Assembly: GCA_016490735.1 (NCBI GenBank)
Contig: JAEMWC010000392.1
Location: forward strand, 38,501-102,500
Reading direction: 5' to 3'
Origin: Pachyseris speciosa
Taxonomy: Eukaryota > Cnidaria > Anthozoa > Scleractinia > Pachyseridae
DNA length: 64,000 nt
The first letter of the stretch is position 1, and every line of letters starts with the position of its first letter. A program made the position numbers and the translations under genes. Below the pieces are notes generated by a model. The model was given only the letters and a program-made list of their open reading frames with translations. It was not told the DNA's origin and searched no databases. Positions 14,059 to 28,600 of this stretch are shown here, piece after piece.

Positions 14059-17000
14059 AATTTCTCATTACACAAACAGTACCGATAACAGATAACAAAT
14101 AACAATATTGCTTACATAGTGAAATACGCACATCCACGCACGCACACACCACACACACAAACGTGCACACACGCACACAAACTATTAATTCACACTAGCT
14201 GGTACAGTCATTACAACTTACATTTACTCGTACATACTGAACAAATTTTTGGAAAGACATACGAAAATTATACAAATACAGATAGGTAAACGTGCCTTAC
14301 AAGGTGCTATATTTTAACAAAGAAATAGAAAATAGTTATGAAGAAAACTCAATTCCATAAAAATATAATAAATAATAACAGAATAGCGAAAAGTGTAATA
14401 TTATGGAAGTTTGAGGTGATGTTCCCGTGTTAGGAGCTTATCCCATTTTTTAAGATGAAAGGAGAGTTTATTTCTCTCTTTTGCTATCCGACGCTCCATT
14501 TCAAAGACTGCTTTCACTTTCGTTAAAAATACAACTCTTGTCGGTAAAGCATTCTTGAGTTTACAACTATAAATATACTGCTTCGAGAGTAAGATAAGGT
14601 GATTATAAAGAAGGGAATCTTTGACTGGTCGAGTAACACCAAGAATAACATCAATTTCACAAATTTTATAGCTTTCAAAGAGGGGCTGTATTGAGTGCCA
14701 GAAACTTCGCACAATGGAGCAGTGAAAAAACAAGTGAGGCATGTTTTCCTCTGTTGTATGACAAAAGGTACAGAGAGGAGACTCAATCTTCCCAATTTTA
14801 AAAAGGAAGTCATTGAAGGGTAGAATTCTATTCAAAACTTTATATTGGAATTCACGGGTTTTTGTATCAATGGCACATTCAAAAGGGATTGAGTAAATAG
14901 TTTCCCAATCAAGAGGGAAATCATCGGAGGCATAGCGCTCTTCGAATTTTCTTTTCGCTGTAGGTGGTTTTGAGATCTTTGAAATAAGGAGTTTGTAAGT
15001 TTTCTTTGACGATAACAATTCTGTTTCGGAATACTTCACATTAAAAAGTTCTGTTTTTGTAATACCTCACTTGCGTTGTTTGTCATGATTTTTTTCCACT
15101 CTGGCAACAATGAGTGATATAAGCCCTTCAGGTAAAGAAAATCTACCATATTAAGTTGTAGTTCTGTTATGCGTGGCTCAATGTGAACAAATTTAAACAA
15201 GTCTCCAACTTTGCAGAATCCTTTAGAGAATAATCTTTGGTTAAAAACTGATTTCTCATTCACACAAATGTACTTGTTGTTCCAAATAATTTGGTTAGCT
15301 ATTTCAACAAGAGAAGAGGGATTAGAGTTGTTCAAAAGGGTCCAAGCAATCAAACATTCCCTATAATATCTTGGTAGTTGTAGAGGCAGTTTCGACAAAG
15401 TAAAATTGCAATGAAATAACACTTTACCTCCAACTCTATTAAGGTAGTGATTTAGGATGTACTTCCAAGAACTTAGCGAGTCATCCAGAAACTTTTGGAT
15501 ACAAGTAATTCTTTGTGCATCAATCATAGATTCAATGTGAGGCATTTTCAGACCACCTTCGTCAATATCGTTTATCAAAGTAACGCGTTTCACTTTATCT
15601 TTGCCTTTCCAAACAAAATTATACAATATTTGATTGATCTCTTTTATAAAATCTTTGTTAGTGCCAATTAGGCTCAAACGGTACAAAACTTTTGGAACAG
15701 CAAATGTTTTGATGATCTGTATTCTACCAATCAACGTAAGGCCTCTCCAGCTCCAACAGTGAAGGGTCTTCTTTATGGATTTAGTGATGGTCTCAAGGTT
15801 AAGTTTGAAAGAGAGCACACGATCATACGTAAAGTGTATTCCCAGAATTTTAACTGCTTTGGTTACTTGCTCCACCCCTAGCTCTTCTGAAGTTATGTTG
15901 GAGGGACCGAGATTTAGTACTTCTGTTTTTTGTTTATTTTCTTTTAAACCTGAGTACTTAGTAAACAAACTTAATTTAACCGATAGTTTATGAAAAGACT
16001 CCGTATTTGCTACGAAGACAGTTAGATCATCGGCAAAAATGATTAGTTTTAGTTCCTGTTCGTCAATTTTAATCCCTTGAATAGTTGTGTCATTTCTGAT
16101 ATCAATAGCTAGGACTTCCAATACAAGAATAAAAAGATAAGGAGAGAGAGGATCACCTTGGCGCACCCCTCGAGATAGTTTGAAGTGTGGGGTTGTAAAA
16201 CCATTATTCATCACACAGCTCGATGTATCAGAGTAAAACGCATTTATCCAGGCAATAAAAGAAGGTCCAAAATTAAACTTTTTAAGAGTTTTTCTAAGAA
16301 AATTCCAGTTAACCGAGTCAAACGCTTTTTCGAAATCTATTGCTACCAACAAGGAACTAATATTTTTGGAAGCTGTATAAGACATGATGTCATCAATTGT
16401 GCGCACTGCATCGAAGATTGTCCTGCCTTTGACATAAGCATTCTGATTATGGTGTATGATATGTGGTAATACCTTTTCCATCCTTTTAGCGATAGCTTTG
16501 GATCCTATTTTGACGTCCACATTAACCAAGGAAATTGGTCTCCAATTTTTTATTTGGCGCCGGTCACGATCTTTCTTCTCTATAAGAACAATAATTGCTT
16601 GTTTTTGTGATGCTGATAGCTCTCCATGTCTATGAGAATAGTTTAGGGACTTCACTAACATATCGCCAAGAAGGGGCCAGAAAGTTCTATAGAATTCAAT
16701 AGTAAGTCCATCGTTTCCGGGGGTCTTATTGTTTTGAAAATCTGATAACACATTAAAACACTCATTTGTAGACAATTCCCCTTCACAGAGCTCTTGCATA
16801 ACTGGCGATAGCTTTGGTATATGTCCCGTTTCTAAGAAGGGGCATGGTTGACTATTGACCTCAGCATCATTTTCATCACTGTAAAGTCCTGAATAAAAAG
16901 AATATAGCTCATCCGTGATTAATTTAGGATTGGTTGTGATAATACCGTTTTTAAGCTCGAGTCTTCGAATCGTGCTTTTTGTTTTATTGTTATTTTCGAG

Positions 17001-19590
17001 GTTAAGAAAATACTTATTGTTTTTCTCGCCTTTTTCATACCAGTTGACCCGAGAGCGAACAATCGCCCCTCTAGTGATGTACTCGTATTCTTTCTCATAT
17101 TCTATCTTCAGATTTTCGAGTTTGTTTAGGTTCTCGACGGTTGGGGTTTCTGTCTGTTCCTCTTCAGCTAATTTTAATTTGTTTTCGATCCAGCTGATCC
17201 TTTCTCTACGTTGTTTTGCTTTAGTTTTACTGTAATGAATAGTCTCCTTACGTACGTTATACTTTAGCCAGTCCCATTGCACCCTAACATCATGATTATA
17301 ACTGATCTCGTCGAGCCAAGTTGGAATTTTGTCTGTTATTAAGTCAACATATGATTCATCGTCCAGGAGACTGTTATTAAATTTCCAAAACGAAGGTCCT
17401 CGAAATGCTCCGCTTATACTATCGATATCTAATGTTATTGCAGAATGATCGGTTTTAATAGAAGTTACAATGTCTGTTTTGTCTATTTCATCTTGCAATG
17501 AATTACTGATTAACCAAAAATCAAGACGCCTTTGGATTAAGGGATTTTTCTGTCTCCACGTAAAGCGTTTTGTGGTCGGATTTCTAATTCTCCAGATGTC
17601 AATTAAATCATTCGTCGACATCATATTTTCGAGACCTTTGACACAGTTTTTTATTGAAGGTTTTCCTCCTGAACAATCAAGTCCAGGATCAAAAGTTGCA
17701 TTGAAGTCACCGCCTATTATGACCTTGTACTCGGCTTGCGACATTTGCTCTTCGATAAGATCTGCTATTTTGTCAAAAAATTGAGTCTGTTCAGCTGATT
17801 TAGTAGGTGAGTAGATGTTTACTAGCAAAAAGGGAACATCTTGAATCAACGCATCTAGCATTATAAAAGTCCCTGAGTCATCTCTGTGTGTCCCTCTAAT
17901 TACACAGTCGAATCCCTGTTTAACTAAGATTAAGGTACCTTTACTGTGTGAAGTCCCGTGAGCAAAGAATAAGTCTCCTCTCCACTGTTTCCTCCATTGG
18001 TTTTCAAGCTCCTCAGTGCTATAAGTTTCTTGAAGGAAATAAATATCTGCATTTTGTTTATTCAACCAATTCAGTATGCATTTTCTTTTGTCGAAAGTGC
18101 GAATACCTCTAACATTTAGTGAAAGCAGTTTGAATTGTATATTGTTACCCTCCATCAAGACAGGTGATAAATAAGTAACCAATCGAGAACATCATCCCAA
18201 AACCCGGACTGAGCATTTCGCAAATCAACACCATTTGCCAGTAAGACATTAGCATCTGTGAGGCGATTATACGTAACACAACTAATAACAATAGGAATAC
18301 CGACATTACTTCACAAGAACGTTACACCTATTAGTACAATTAAAAACGCAGCCAGCAAAGAAGCTGTTGATTATACTGCTAATAGTCTGGGCCTTACAAA
18401 AAAGTTGGAAAAACTATTTACATTGCGCTGGGCTCAGAGATTATAACGCAAAAATAAATTTCCGACCGTTTTCATGAGAAACAAACATCCTCCCGTCATC
18501 TAAGGAGGAACCAGACATCCATCGATGTAAAGTTTGTCGGGCTCCGCTCTACTAAAAAATACTCTCTTCCCTTCCCTTTTCGCAGCTTTAAATCTATCCA
18601 TAAGCTTTTTCCTGGTTTCAACGATGGATCTCGGTAGATCGGCTGAAATACCCATTCCCGTACCACCCAATTTTTTTGCTCTTGAAAATACAAGCTCACG
18701 ATCCGGGTAACGAAGAAACCTGGCAATCATTTGACGTGGTTTTTTCTGCTTCGGGTCGAACTTGCCTATTCTATGTACACGTTGTATTTCGATTTCATCG
18801 GCGTCATCCATGCCTAAATTATTTTTCAGAAAATCCATCAGCACTTTGTTCGAATCTTCTTTGCCCTCGGACTTTTCTGGAATGCCATAAAATCGTAGGT
18901 TCTCTCTTCTCTGGTAGGTTTCCATATACTCTTGCTGTTTGCGGATTGAGGCGATTTCGGTTTTCATTTCCACGACATCTGCACTAAAGGTGGCGACCTT
19001 CTCTTCCATTGCCTTCACAAGCTCAGCCTTCTCTTTCAGAGATGATTCAAAACTATCCACTTTTTGCTTTAGTTGGCCCACCATTTCATCGACACTGCCA
19101 ACATGACTTTCTATTCTATCAATTTTGTTCTCCAGGTCGCTCAGTTTCGACAGAATGCTGTCAATCTTCGGCCCTATGTCCTCCGCCATTTCAAGGGCGT
19201 TCCAGATGTCGTCAGAATCTGAACAGTTCGATCGACTTCTGTCTGCTATCTTCACTCTCTTCTCCTCTGGTGATTTTAAATCGCTTTCCGAGGCTTCCGA
19301 ACTGCTATTCCTAACTCTTCTTTTGAAGTAATGATAAATATCAGCCATAGACGGTCTTCAAAAACACTAAGTTTGAAGAGCCCGAAAAATGTCGTCTAAG
19401 CGTTCGCCATGCCCGACCCAGTCTCAATAATTCATTATGCATGTTTCGCTTTGTTGTTATTTAGTACCAAAGGTTTTTCAAACATTTTGAAACTGACGAT
19501 GATGTTTGCAACATCGAAACATGTCTTATTACGAACTAAAACAGGTCGTCACTTTTTTTTTTTAATTACAGTTTAACTTGCATGTGAATG

Positions 19591-19623
<33 letters not shown>

Positions 19624-19627
19624 GGAA

Positions 19628-19666
<39 letters not shown>

Positions 19667-22600
19667 TTATCGAAAGTCGCTCATAAGATCATGAGTAGCA
19701 TCAAGTTCCAAGAAGTCACAATCAAACAAGTGCATACGCGATCCTTCGTAGAAACAAAAGATAGTAAAAAGCAAGGTAAGGTTGTATGGACTTTATGTGA
19801 ATTTTCATCAGAAATGTATTCGGTAGGAAATGGACTGTTCCCATACGCTCCCAAATATGTAGTTTTAAGCCTCGGACATGTTTTCTAAAACCAGGCATAA
19901 ATCGAAGATGTTTGGTTACAAACCTTCAGACGTTTGTTAAAAAGCCTTCCGTACTTAGGAAAGCAGCCATCAGACTGTTGTTTCGTAGTTATCCAGTTGG
20001 AGGTCTGTTTAAGTTCGTCTTCATCAACAAAGATAAAAGGACGCGCCTGAGCAAATGAGCGCAGGACAAAGGCGGTTAACCTAGGAGAGGCAGTTACATT
20101 AATGATGGTACACGGTTATCTTGGGCTAAATTAGTTGTGAATGAAAGACTCTGAGACAAACGTAGCAACTGAAGCAGGTGTAAACAAAACCCGGAAAAAA
20201 GGACATTCTTGAGGGGGATTATTCCTCTGCACAGTTAACTACCAAGTGAAATGCTTGCCAATTCAAGATATTTCATTCGCAGTTCATATAACGATCATTT
20301 TATAACATAACACTCCGTTATTCAGTATTTTCGCGGATTGTAGAGAGAACACACAAAACGGTCAGCTCGCAGTTAGCGTGATGACGCTTTTCGGTAAAAG
20401 CAGTCGGTATAAAACATTACACCACATCACACGACAAGGTCATTGGCCTGACTTGCAGTGAAGCTCTTTTTCAACGAGATTTCCAAAAGAATCTTTCCTT
20501 TGTAACTGTGACTATTTAGTGATAACTAACTTTGGGTCAGTTTCCTTATTGTTGCACTTGTTTCATTCTGACACCAACTCTTTCAAAGGTGTTTAATCAT
20601 ATGCTTTTCATTTCTTCTTCCTTCTTCTAAATAACAATTCATCTCTTAGGAGGAAGGGATACTATAATAGTAAGTACGGCCAGATTTTGCAACTTAAACA
20701 CCCTAGAAAAGTCAAAATAACTAGTCAAGATTTGCTAAAAAAGACACAATGCGTTTCAAACGGTGCAAAGATTTATTTTAGCGAAAAAAAAAATTGGGGG
20801 TTTAGGTGTACTTTAAATTACAGTGTAGCATGACTTTACAACCAGTGAGCATACCACATGTTTCCTTCGGGATCCCTATTTCCAAAAGCGCTGTATGAGC
20901 CATCAGTGCGTTTGTAGGAAAGCTCTCTTTGATATCCTGGTGAAAAGACAAGAGAAACAGGCCACATTGCTAACCAACACAGACAGAAATGAGCAAAGGG
21001 AAAAAACTTGCAAATGCAATGACACAACACTCCACAGAAGATATCCCGCTTTGACCATGGCTGAGCTCAATTTACACATTAGCAGATGGACTTCATTAAG
21101 TAGAAGAACCAGGACGAAAAGTTATTTGAAGAATGAAGACATATGGTGACAACCACAAATGAAGGGCAGCTCTACTTCAAACAATAAGGAACATGAGGCT
21201 GCACGCTTCAGTTAATTTCCTTTTCTTTTTGAATTCATGCACATCTAGCGAATTTTACCACCAGTTAGGCTTTTTCGTATTTTGTCCAGTTCTGGGACAA
21301 ACAGTTGGTAACTTCAATGCAAAGCGATGGTTTATAGCGTGCTAAATGTTGGATAGCATTAGAGCAAAAGAAGCAAGCTCTGTGACAGTGGTCTCACATG
21401 TGAATGGCGAGGAATGCCAGGTATCCCTGACTCTTCACTGACCACAAACTGACTATCACTGACTATCCAATGAAGCCAGCAATAATGCCACAGAAATCAA
21501 TTCCTTTGAAGCATTTTTTTAAAGCTACATTACCTTTGTTCAGGGATCTCCTTCCCAAATCTAATGACTAACCAAAGTAAAATTCCCTGACTTTTCACTG
21601 ACTTTCAGGTAGAATTTATAACTCCTTGATTTGACACACAAATCCCTGACCTTGGAAAAAAAATCTGTTTTCCCTGATGTTTGGCAACGCTGAACAATTA
21701 TACCACGGATGTGTAGAATATCTGTAATACTGAGTTAATATGGATGAACAAAGTTCTCAATCTTTATAATGACTACACATGTACAAGGCACCTGTTGTCA
21801 TTATGTTCTTGGCTTTGTTTTCTACAGTGGAGGTCAGTTGTCCCACAGTTGACAAGTACTTCATGATGTAAATACTGGGTGCAAAGTTCACCATGTTCTG
21901 TTCCCCGCAGCCATATGGAAGTCTCAGCAAATTTTCCACATTCAGCGTCGGTCCCATTAAATCACCTAACAAAAAAATATGCATCAGAGAGAATTCGAAG
22001 CAGATTTTCACGGCCTTCTTCGTTCCACCTTCTATCCAGTCTGTATGCTTGCCGGCAGACCCTGTACTCACAAAAACGTTACATGTTATGATCATAGTTC
22101 TTGCTGGTTTGTGTACATAAAATACAAGGCGGAGTATTCAAGTACCAAAAACTGAGTTTTCAAGGAGTGTTCATAGCAAGTTTACCTTGTCTTGCACTAT
22201 GTTTTGAAATGTTTTCATTGGTCAATAGCAACTTTAAAAAAGCTCATCCAGATATAAAATGGAAAATATTATTTACCGACTTTGGTATAATCCTATATTA
22301 TTTCCCATCCGAACAAAAATTCTCATCATTTTCAAGCACTTTCAGCAGAAATTCTTCATTTCAAGGGCTTTTCAAGCGACCTCGAAATCTAAAATTAAAT
22401 TCCAGGGCTTTTCAAGGAGTTCAAGGAGTAGCACGAACCCAGTATGATGTACAAAACCAACGTCATTTATGTTATATTATCGACACTTTGAATATCTCTG
22501 AATCCATCTTTTCTCTTCCTTGTACCATTTGAACGAAGATTCCCTACTTACCAACAGTGGAAACCATTGCATAAACAGAACCAGGGACTACATTCTGAGG

Positions 22601-25600
22601 CAATGCAATCTCAATGCTATCCTTGAAGGAGGAATTATCATCTGTTCCACAAACAAGAAAAATCTGACAATAAATAACTAACTTTAACTGAGAATATATG
22701 GTGAATATATTAAGTGGCCAATCATCTTGAAGACCACTCTCTTTGCGATTACATTTTGAGATTGACTTTCCGTAACGCAACACTTGGCGTTGTGGTAACA
22801 TTAAAGGCACATGTCCACGCAAATGTACTCCACGCACGATCATCTTAGCTCAGAAGAAAATCTGCAAATCACGGGGTGAACGCTATTGTAGCAATAGATT
22901 CCACCTCCATCGACCTTATTCCATAATGATCATTATTTTTCGTGTCTTGAGGCTTTAATTAATGGTTTTCTGTTTACTCTTGTGACTATTTCAAGAAGAG
23001 TCTTACTGGCTAAAAATCAAAAACATAAGTGCGCAGAACCGCTTGGGTGAACACGGGCCTTAAAACGATTAGAGAAGCAAAATTTCCACCTGGTCAGTAA
23101 TCGAGTTTAAACTCCTCCGTTGGTGTTTCCCAAGATAATGAAACCGCCCCAGATTATTACGTGCAGTCGTTAATGGTTAGCAACAAACTATCATGGAAAC
23201 CTCATAAAACGTTCACTGACGGTAACCCGGATTTAGGTATCCTGTGGCTTTCTAACTTATGGCACAGAGTGATAACGAGTACTACTACCCCATATCGCTA
23301 AGGTTTACTTAGATACATTATGCCGGCATAACTTTGGCCATAACGCTACAGTCGGAGCATCGAGCATAATGCTGGCATAATGGGTATTTTTTCAGCTTAA
23401 AGAGAAAAAACAAAAATAATAATAAAAACAACGATATTTCCATAATATCAATTTAATAAGAGATAGATGTACATTCTAAGTTTCTGTGCCCGCTAGTGAA
23501 CTCATCAGAGAATATCCTGACGATAGAGAGTTCCACTGAAATAAGACATTTTCGGTACTTTTGAGCATTATTTGTTGTTTATTGTTTGTAACGTTGTAAT
23601 TGTTGCAATAAAATGTTGTGTTTCTGACTTATGGTGGTATTTTTTGTCTGCAGGGATGGGAAAGGGCATCAAATATAACCAAGATCAGTCGAGCATGCCA
23701 CTTCTTGGGCATAAGTTTAGGCACAATGCTGCTGTTTTGAGGGTGACGCTCAAAGGCAATAATGCTCAAATTACTACACCTCGCTATGAAAAACAGTAAC
23801 GACATCTCACACCTGTGACAACGGCCAGTGAATTACTTTTCATTTACCTGGAAATCTTGAAAATTCTACTGTGTACAGAGGAAAACAGATAATTTACCTT
23901 TGAGGCAGGCAAAGCTGTTGTAGGTGTACTCCTGACGGACTCCTTCAGGCTGCGGAAAAAGAGAGAGGACGATTACAAATATAGTTTTTCTCGCGAAGAC
24001 CATGAAACGCAGATAAATTGTCTACGACAGTAAATTACACACAAACAAAGGATCATTACAAATTAACACCAACGCGTCCCAGGAAAGATATCAGGGAGCT
24101 TTAGCAGTGACGACGGCAACGGCAACATAAACGTCGTTTCAAAATCCAACTTTTCGTTTTTGTAACTCTTTCGTGATTATTCTTATTTGCTTAACTTATA
24201 AAATGCTGTCGAATTATTCAGGGACTATAGTACAACAAACGGCGTTAAAATAAGGAAAACGAAAGAAAAATTTACCGTCATGTGCTCACGTTCTCGAGAA
24301 AACCTAAAATTTGGCCATTTCACGTTGTTGTTAAAGAAATGTACCACAATGTAAAACGCACGTGCAGAGCGATTGTTTTTGCTCAAACCCATTGTTTTGT
24401 GGCGTTCTCGTTGCCGTCCTCGTTGCTAAGGCCTGGTTCAAACGTCGAACTTTTCATGTACCAAACCTAATTTCGGTATTAAGTACATGAAAAGTTCGAC
24501 GTATGAATCAATTAAGATCGACAGACTTGTATTCGGGTCGACGCTACCATTCTATCTGACTGGGTCAGTCGAATAGAACGGCAAATGGTCGACATTGATT
24601 CAGACGTCGAACTTTTCCCGTGCCGACTGTAATGCATACATTACATATACATTAAATAAATTATGTTTTACCCACAATTCTGCACGATTTACATACGTGC
24701 CATGCGCAAAAGGCTTGAATTCGCACAATACGGCGAGAAAAGTTCGACTTAATTAGGTTCGACGTTTGAATCAACTGCCGAACTTAATTATTTGGGTTGA
24801 CCCAAATAGGTATTGGTTCGGCACATGAAAAGTTCGACGTTTGAACTGGGCCTAAAGCTCCCTATTACTAACTTCCATTCACGCCTCTAAGAACCTTTTT
24901 CGATAGGCTCAGCTGTATATGGTGGCCAAAGGTTAATTTTTGCTTTTGCACTGATATCACTTGAAATTCATACCCACGACATCGCACTGTAATTTTGTTA
25001 TCATTCAGTTATAAGTGAAAATTCCAAACACAGTTCCCTGAACAGTGGATTTCACCGATAAATCTTCATGTCTTTTGCTCTTTAGTGGCACTTGCCAATA
25101 TTGCATGAATGCTTTATGGTGTACTGTATGTTTTTTTTTTTACCAAAACTCAAAACAAAAATAGATCACTCAAAATTTAAAACCTACAATAAACGAACAT
25201 GTTTAGTAGCTGGCGCGTGTAGTAACAGTTATTTGACTGGATAAAGGTGTGGATGAGAAGGATAAGGCACAACCTGGGCCTTTTTCTGAAAACCTTCAGT
25301 TGATAATCTTGTTCAATATGCACCCGTTCATGTACTTTGTTATCGAAACTGAACAAAGAAAATAAGTTAGGTGGCACAGCATCCATTGTGAAAAGAATTC
25401 TTGATCGACAATTTTCTCACCAAAATTATAGCCATCCAGAAATCAGATGAATTGTAGTATATAAGAAAAAACGTCACGAAGAAGGAGAAAATAGGCCTAA
25501 GTTTGTATCCTATGAAAGACATACCTCGACAAGTAACTTCCTTATAACAGCGTCACTGATGCCAAGACGCATCTGCTCGATGCCTTGTCCACAGCCAGAT

Positions 25601-28600
25601 GATGCCAGATCTTTAGCAACAACTGCTAGAGGAATCTGCCCCAGCTTCTTAGGAACAATGCTAAAGCGCACAGACTTTGCTTCATTGCTGCACACACAAA
25701 TGTCATGGGAAGCATTTGAAGTTATTCTGTAGTCGAATGAGTCTTCCAAGCTCAGGCGAATCTGTAGGAAGAAATGACATTTCACCATCATCATTCAGAC
25801 CAAGCAGTTAAAATCCTGTGATTAAGTGAGCCATCTAAGCAATGAAGCCACAGTAACCACAGTAACAAGTATCGTGTACAGTCACGTGCTATAACAATAA
25901 GTAATACATTATAGTGTAATACCTTTCATTTAATTTCACAGGTTTCATCATCATCATCATCATCATCATCATCTAATATTTCCGTTCTACTAGCAGCACG
26001 ATACACTGAACAGCCTATTTTTATTTGGTTTCTGCACTTGACCAAGCCTTCCGGAGACATCTGCATTGATTAGTGGCCATTACAATGAAGGTGTATGGCC
26101 ACCACATCATGAATTATGTTCCACTCTATTTACGAAGTGCGTGGGTTCTTTTACGTCTCCGCCCTTCACGTTTTACGCTTGGAGGTGAATTAGACAATGC
26201 CAAACGCCTAGCAGTTAGAACGGAATCAATGTTCACACTAGCCCTTGGTTAGCTTACGAACAACTAGCAGAAATACTGTTGGTGATTCAGCATGAGTACA
26301 ACTGAATGCTTAGTGACCTCACCCCATGAATGGAAATGAAGTTGGTGGTAACTTTGTTCTGACCGCACTGCTTTTCTCGTGCAAATCGTGTTGTTCTTAT
26401 GGTAACAAGTCTACATATACACAAGAAATACAGAGCGGTTTGCATTAAAACTTGGTCACCTCCAGCCTTGCTTCCACTCGAAGGCCAGGTCACTGAACAG
26501 ACAAATGTTAAATGGGATATTCACCGGAGACTAAAGAGGACTTTGAATCAAGATGTCAAGACATTACGCAGTGGTACCAAAGCACCATCTTGATCAACGG
26601 TCAATCTCAAAATCAAAAACTCACTGAATCTCTACCACACCCTTCAATTCTTATGGACACACCAGCCTTAAAAATTCTCTTTACTGTCCGCATTAAATGC
26701 AGTTTAAGTGTGAACTGCTGGTATCAAACACTTACTGTGAGACACATGCTCTCGTAGTTGAAGACGCTTGCTATAATAGACACTTCCTCGCCTCTAATCA
26801 CTGAATACGGCAAGGTCAGAGAAACGAAGAATGGTTGGAAGACTTTGAGAGAGGTAGGCTCTGAAATTCCAAGTCCAGATGAATTGGAAATGGCAAAAGC
26901 ACTTGCTACCCAGCTGGTGATTGTGTCAGGGACTTTGACTGACAACACAGTTTTTCCTTTCTCACTGTCATCAAATCAAAAGTTCACGGTTACAATTAGA
27001 ACATTCCAACAGTTCTTAATTAAAACAATTAATTAAGTCTCAAATCTTTGTAGCTGAGCACAGATGCTCTACTAACTGGGGACACTAAATCGGATCAACT
27101 CTAAATCAATTAGAAATCAAATCAGATTAAATCAAACGTTGGTTTTAGGGAGAGCAGAAAACTGGAGTACCCGGAGATAAACCTCTCGGAGCAGAGTAGA
27201 GAACAAACAGACTCAGTCTTCTTATTACGCCGAGTCCGGGAACTGAACCCGGGAGACATTGGTGGAAGGCAAAAAAAAAAAAAAAAAACACCACTTCACA
27301 AAACTACTAAAAAAATGTAACTAAAACAGCTGAATGCAAAAATAGTACAAAGTACATCTACCTGTGGAGACTTAAAATAGGACAAGGCAGTTAAGGTCTC
27401 TCTCACAGTTTGGATAAGCATGATTAGGGGAGCAGAATTTGGGACACCATCTATGTTACAACATTTGTTATAAGTGGAAGATCATCAAATTGCCGCACCG
27501 GTTCAAAGATGTTCAAAACTTTTATCCCACTGTCCACAACCATGTCCCTCCAAATTTTGACAAAAGTGAATCTTGCTTTCTTGTTTCGTGTCTACTTGAG
27601 TTAGAAAAGAGATTCCATCTCCCCATGCAAACCCCGACATCTGCTTCTGCAATATACATGTTGACACTATAATATCCCATTAAAGATGCCAGTATTTCAG
27701 GTTATGTCGTCACAAAGTACAGGTTTATGTATAAACAATAACAGCTTTCATTGCTGTCTGGTGTGGTCATAAATTTACCACTAAAAAACCCTGCAAGTAA
27801 GGTACTACCTTGGTTGAAGCCAACCAAGTAAATAAGCCCCTGAAAGTTAAAGCGCTCACAAAGCGAAATTTTATTAGCAGCGTTGATTCCGAGATTGAAT
27901 ATGCCAACAGGCAACACTTCCTCCATTTACCAGACCAAAACAAGAGGAATCTTCACGAACGTCTCACGCAAACCTAAACGCGATGAGCTTAACTGAAAAT
28001 ATACACCTCAGAAGCGTGCCTGATGGTTCTAACTGAAGATGTTGCATGTAAACGCGGGCCATTTTTCGACGACGGCTAGGCGGGTTACCTCACCTACCTG
28101 TGGTCTCCCACCTCCATGTAAACAGGCCCTAAGGCCCGTTTCAAACGTCGAACTTCTTTTGTGCCGAATCTAATGCCAATTAAATCTACTAGCGTTCTAT
28201 CACGAATGCCGTTCTCTGATTGGCTACGCTACTCGCTATCTATTCTGTGATAGATAGTGATTAGCGGCTATCAACAAAATGGCGCCCGCTACTTCGCGTT
28301 TGGCCTTGCGCACGGTGTTGGTTACCACGCGTACACAAATCTTAATATTTAACTTTCGCCCTAAATTTTTCGCTGGAACGCTAACTATTTGAAATGTCAC
28401 GCACAGATCCTAAACGTTTATCATTTAAACAATTCTGGACTACCTTTTCAGCAAATTGCCTTTACCACTCTCGCCTATATTCGTCTACTTCCGTCACACT
28501 TGCGGACAACATTAGTATCGTTTACCATCGTTTCCATTAGAAGCGTTCGTTTGTTTGGTTCGTATCGTTTGATAGGCATTTTCAAACGTGCGTTTCTTTC

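Larger units (their letters stand above)
14032..19426 (-). mobile_element. Full-length L1-like non-LTR retrotransposon with target duplication
   Basis: The element is flanked by the 12-bp direct repeat ATAATTCATTAT at 14020-14031 and 19427-19438. It has a 78-bp leader, ORF1 (19348-18500), ORF2 (18182-14401 with one frameshift), a 3' UTR with CA-rich and AT-rich stretches, and a poly-A tail (14046-14059, read on minus) followed by TA repeats. It sits inside the Penelope-like fragment within a 6.7-kb intron of the A2M gene, in the same orientation as the host gene. Confidence 0.92.

Noticed and set aside
19691..19790. Plus-strand ORF with a good GTAAGG donor ([14 protein letters not shown]...)
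   Set aside because: Single exon-like segment without partner, motif or acceptor; lies in an A2M intron.
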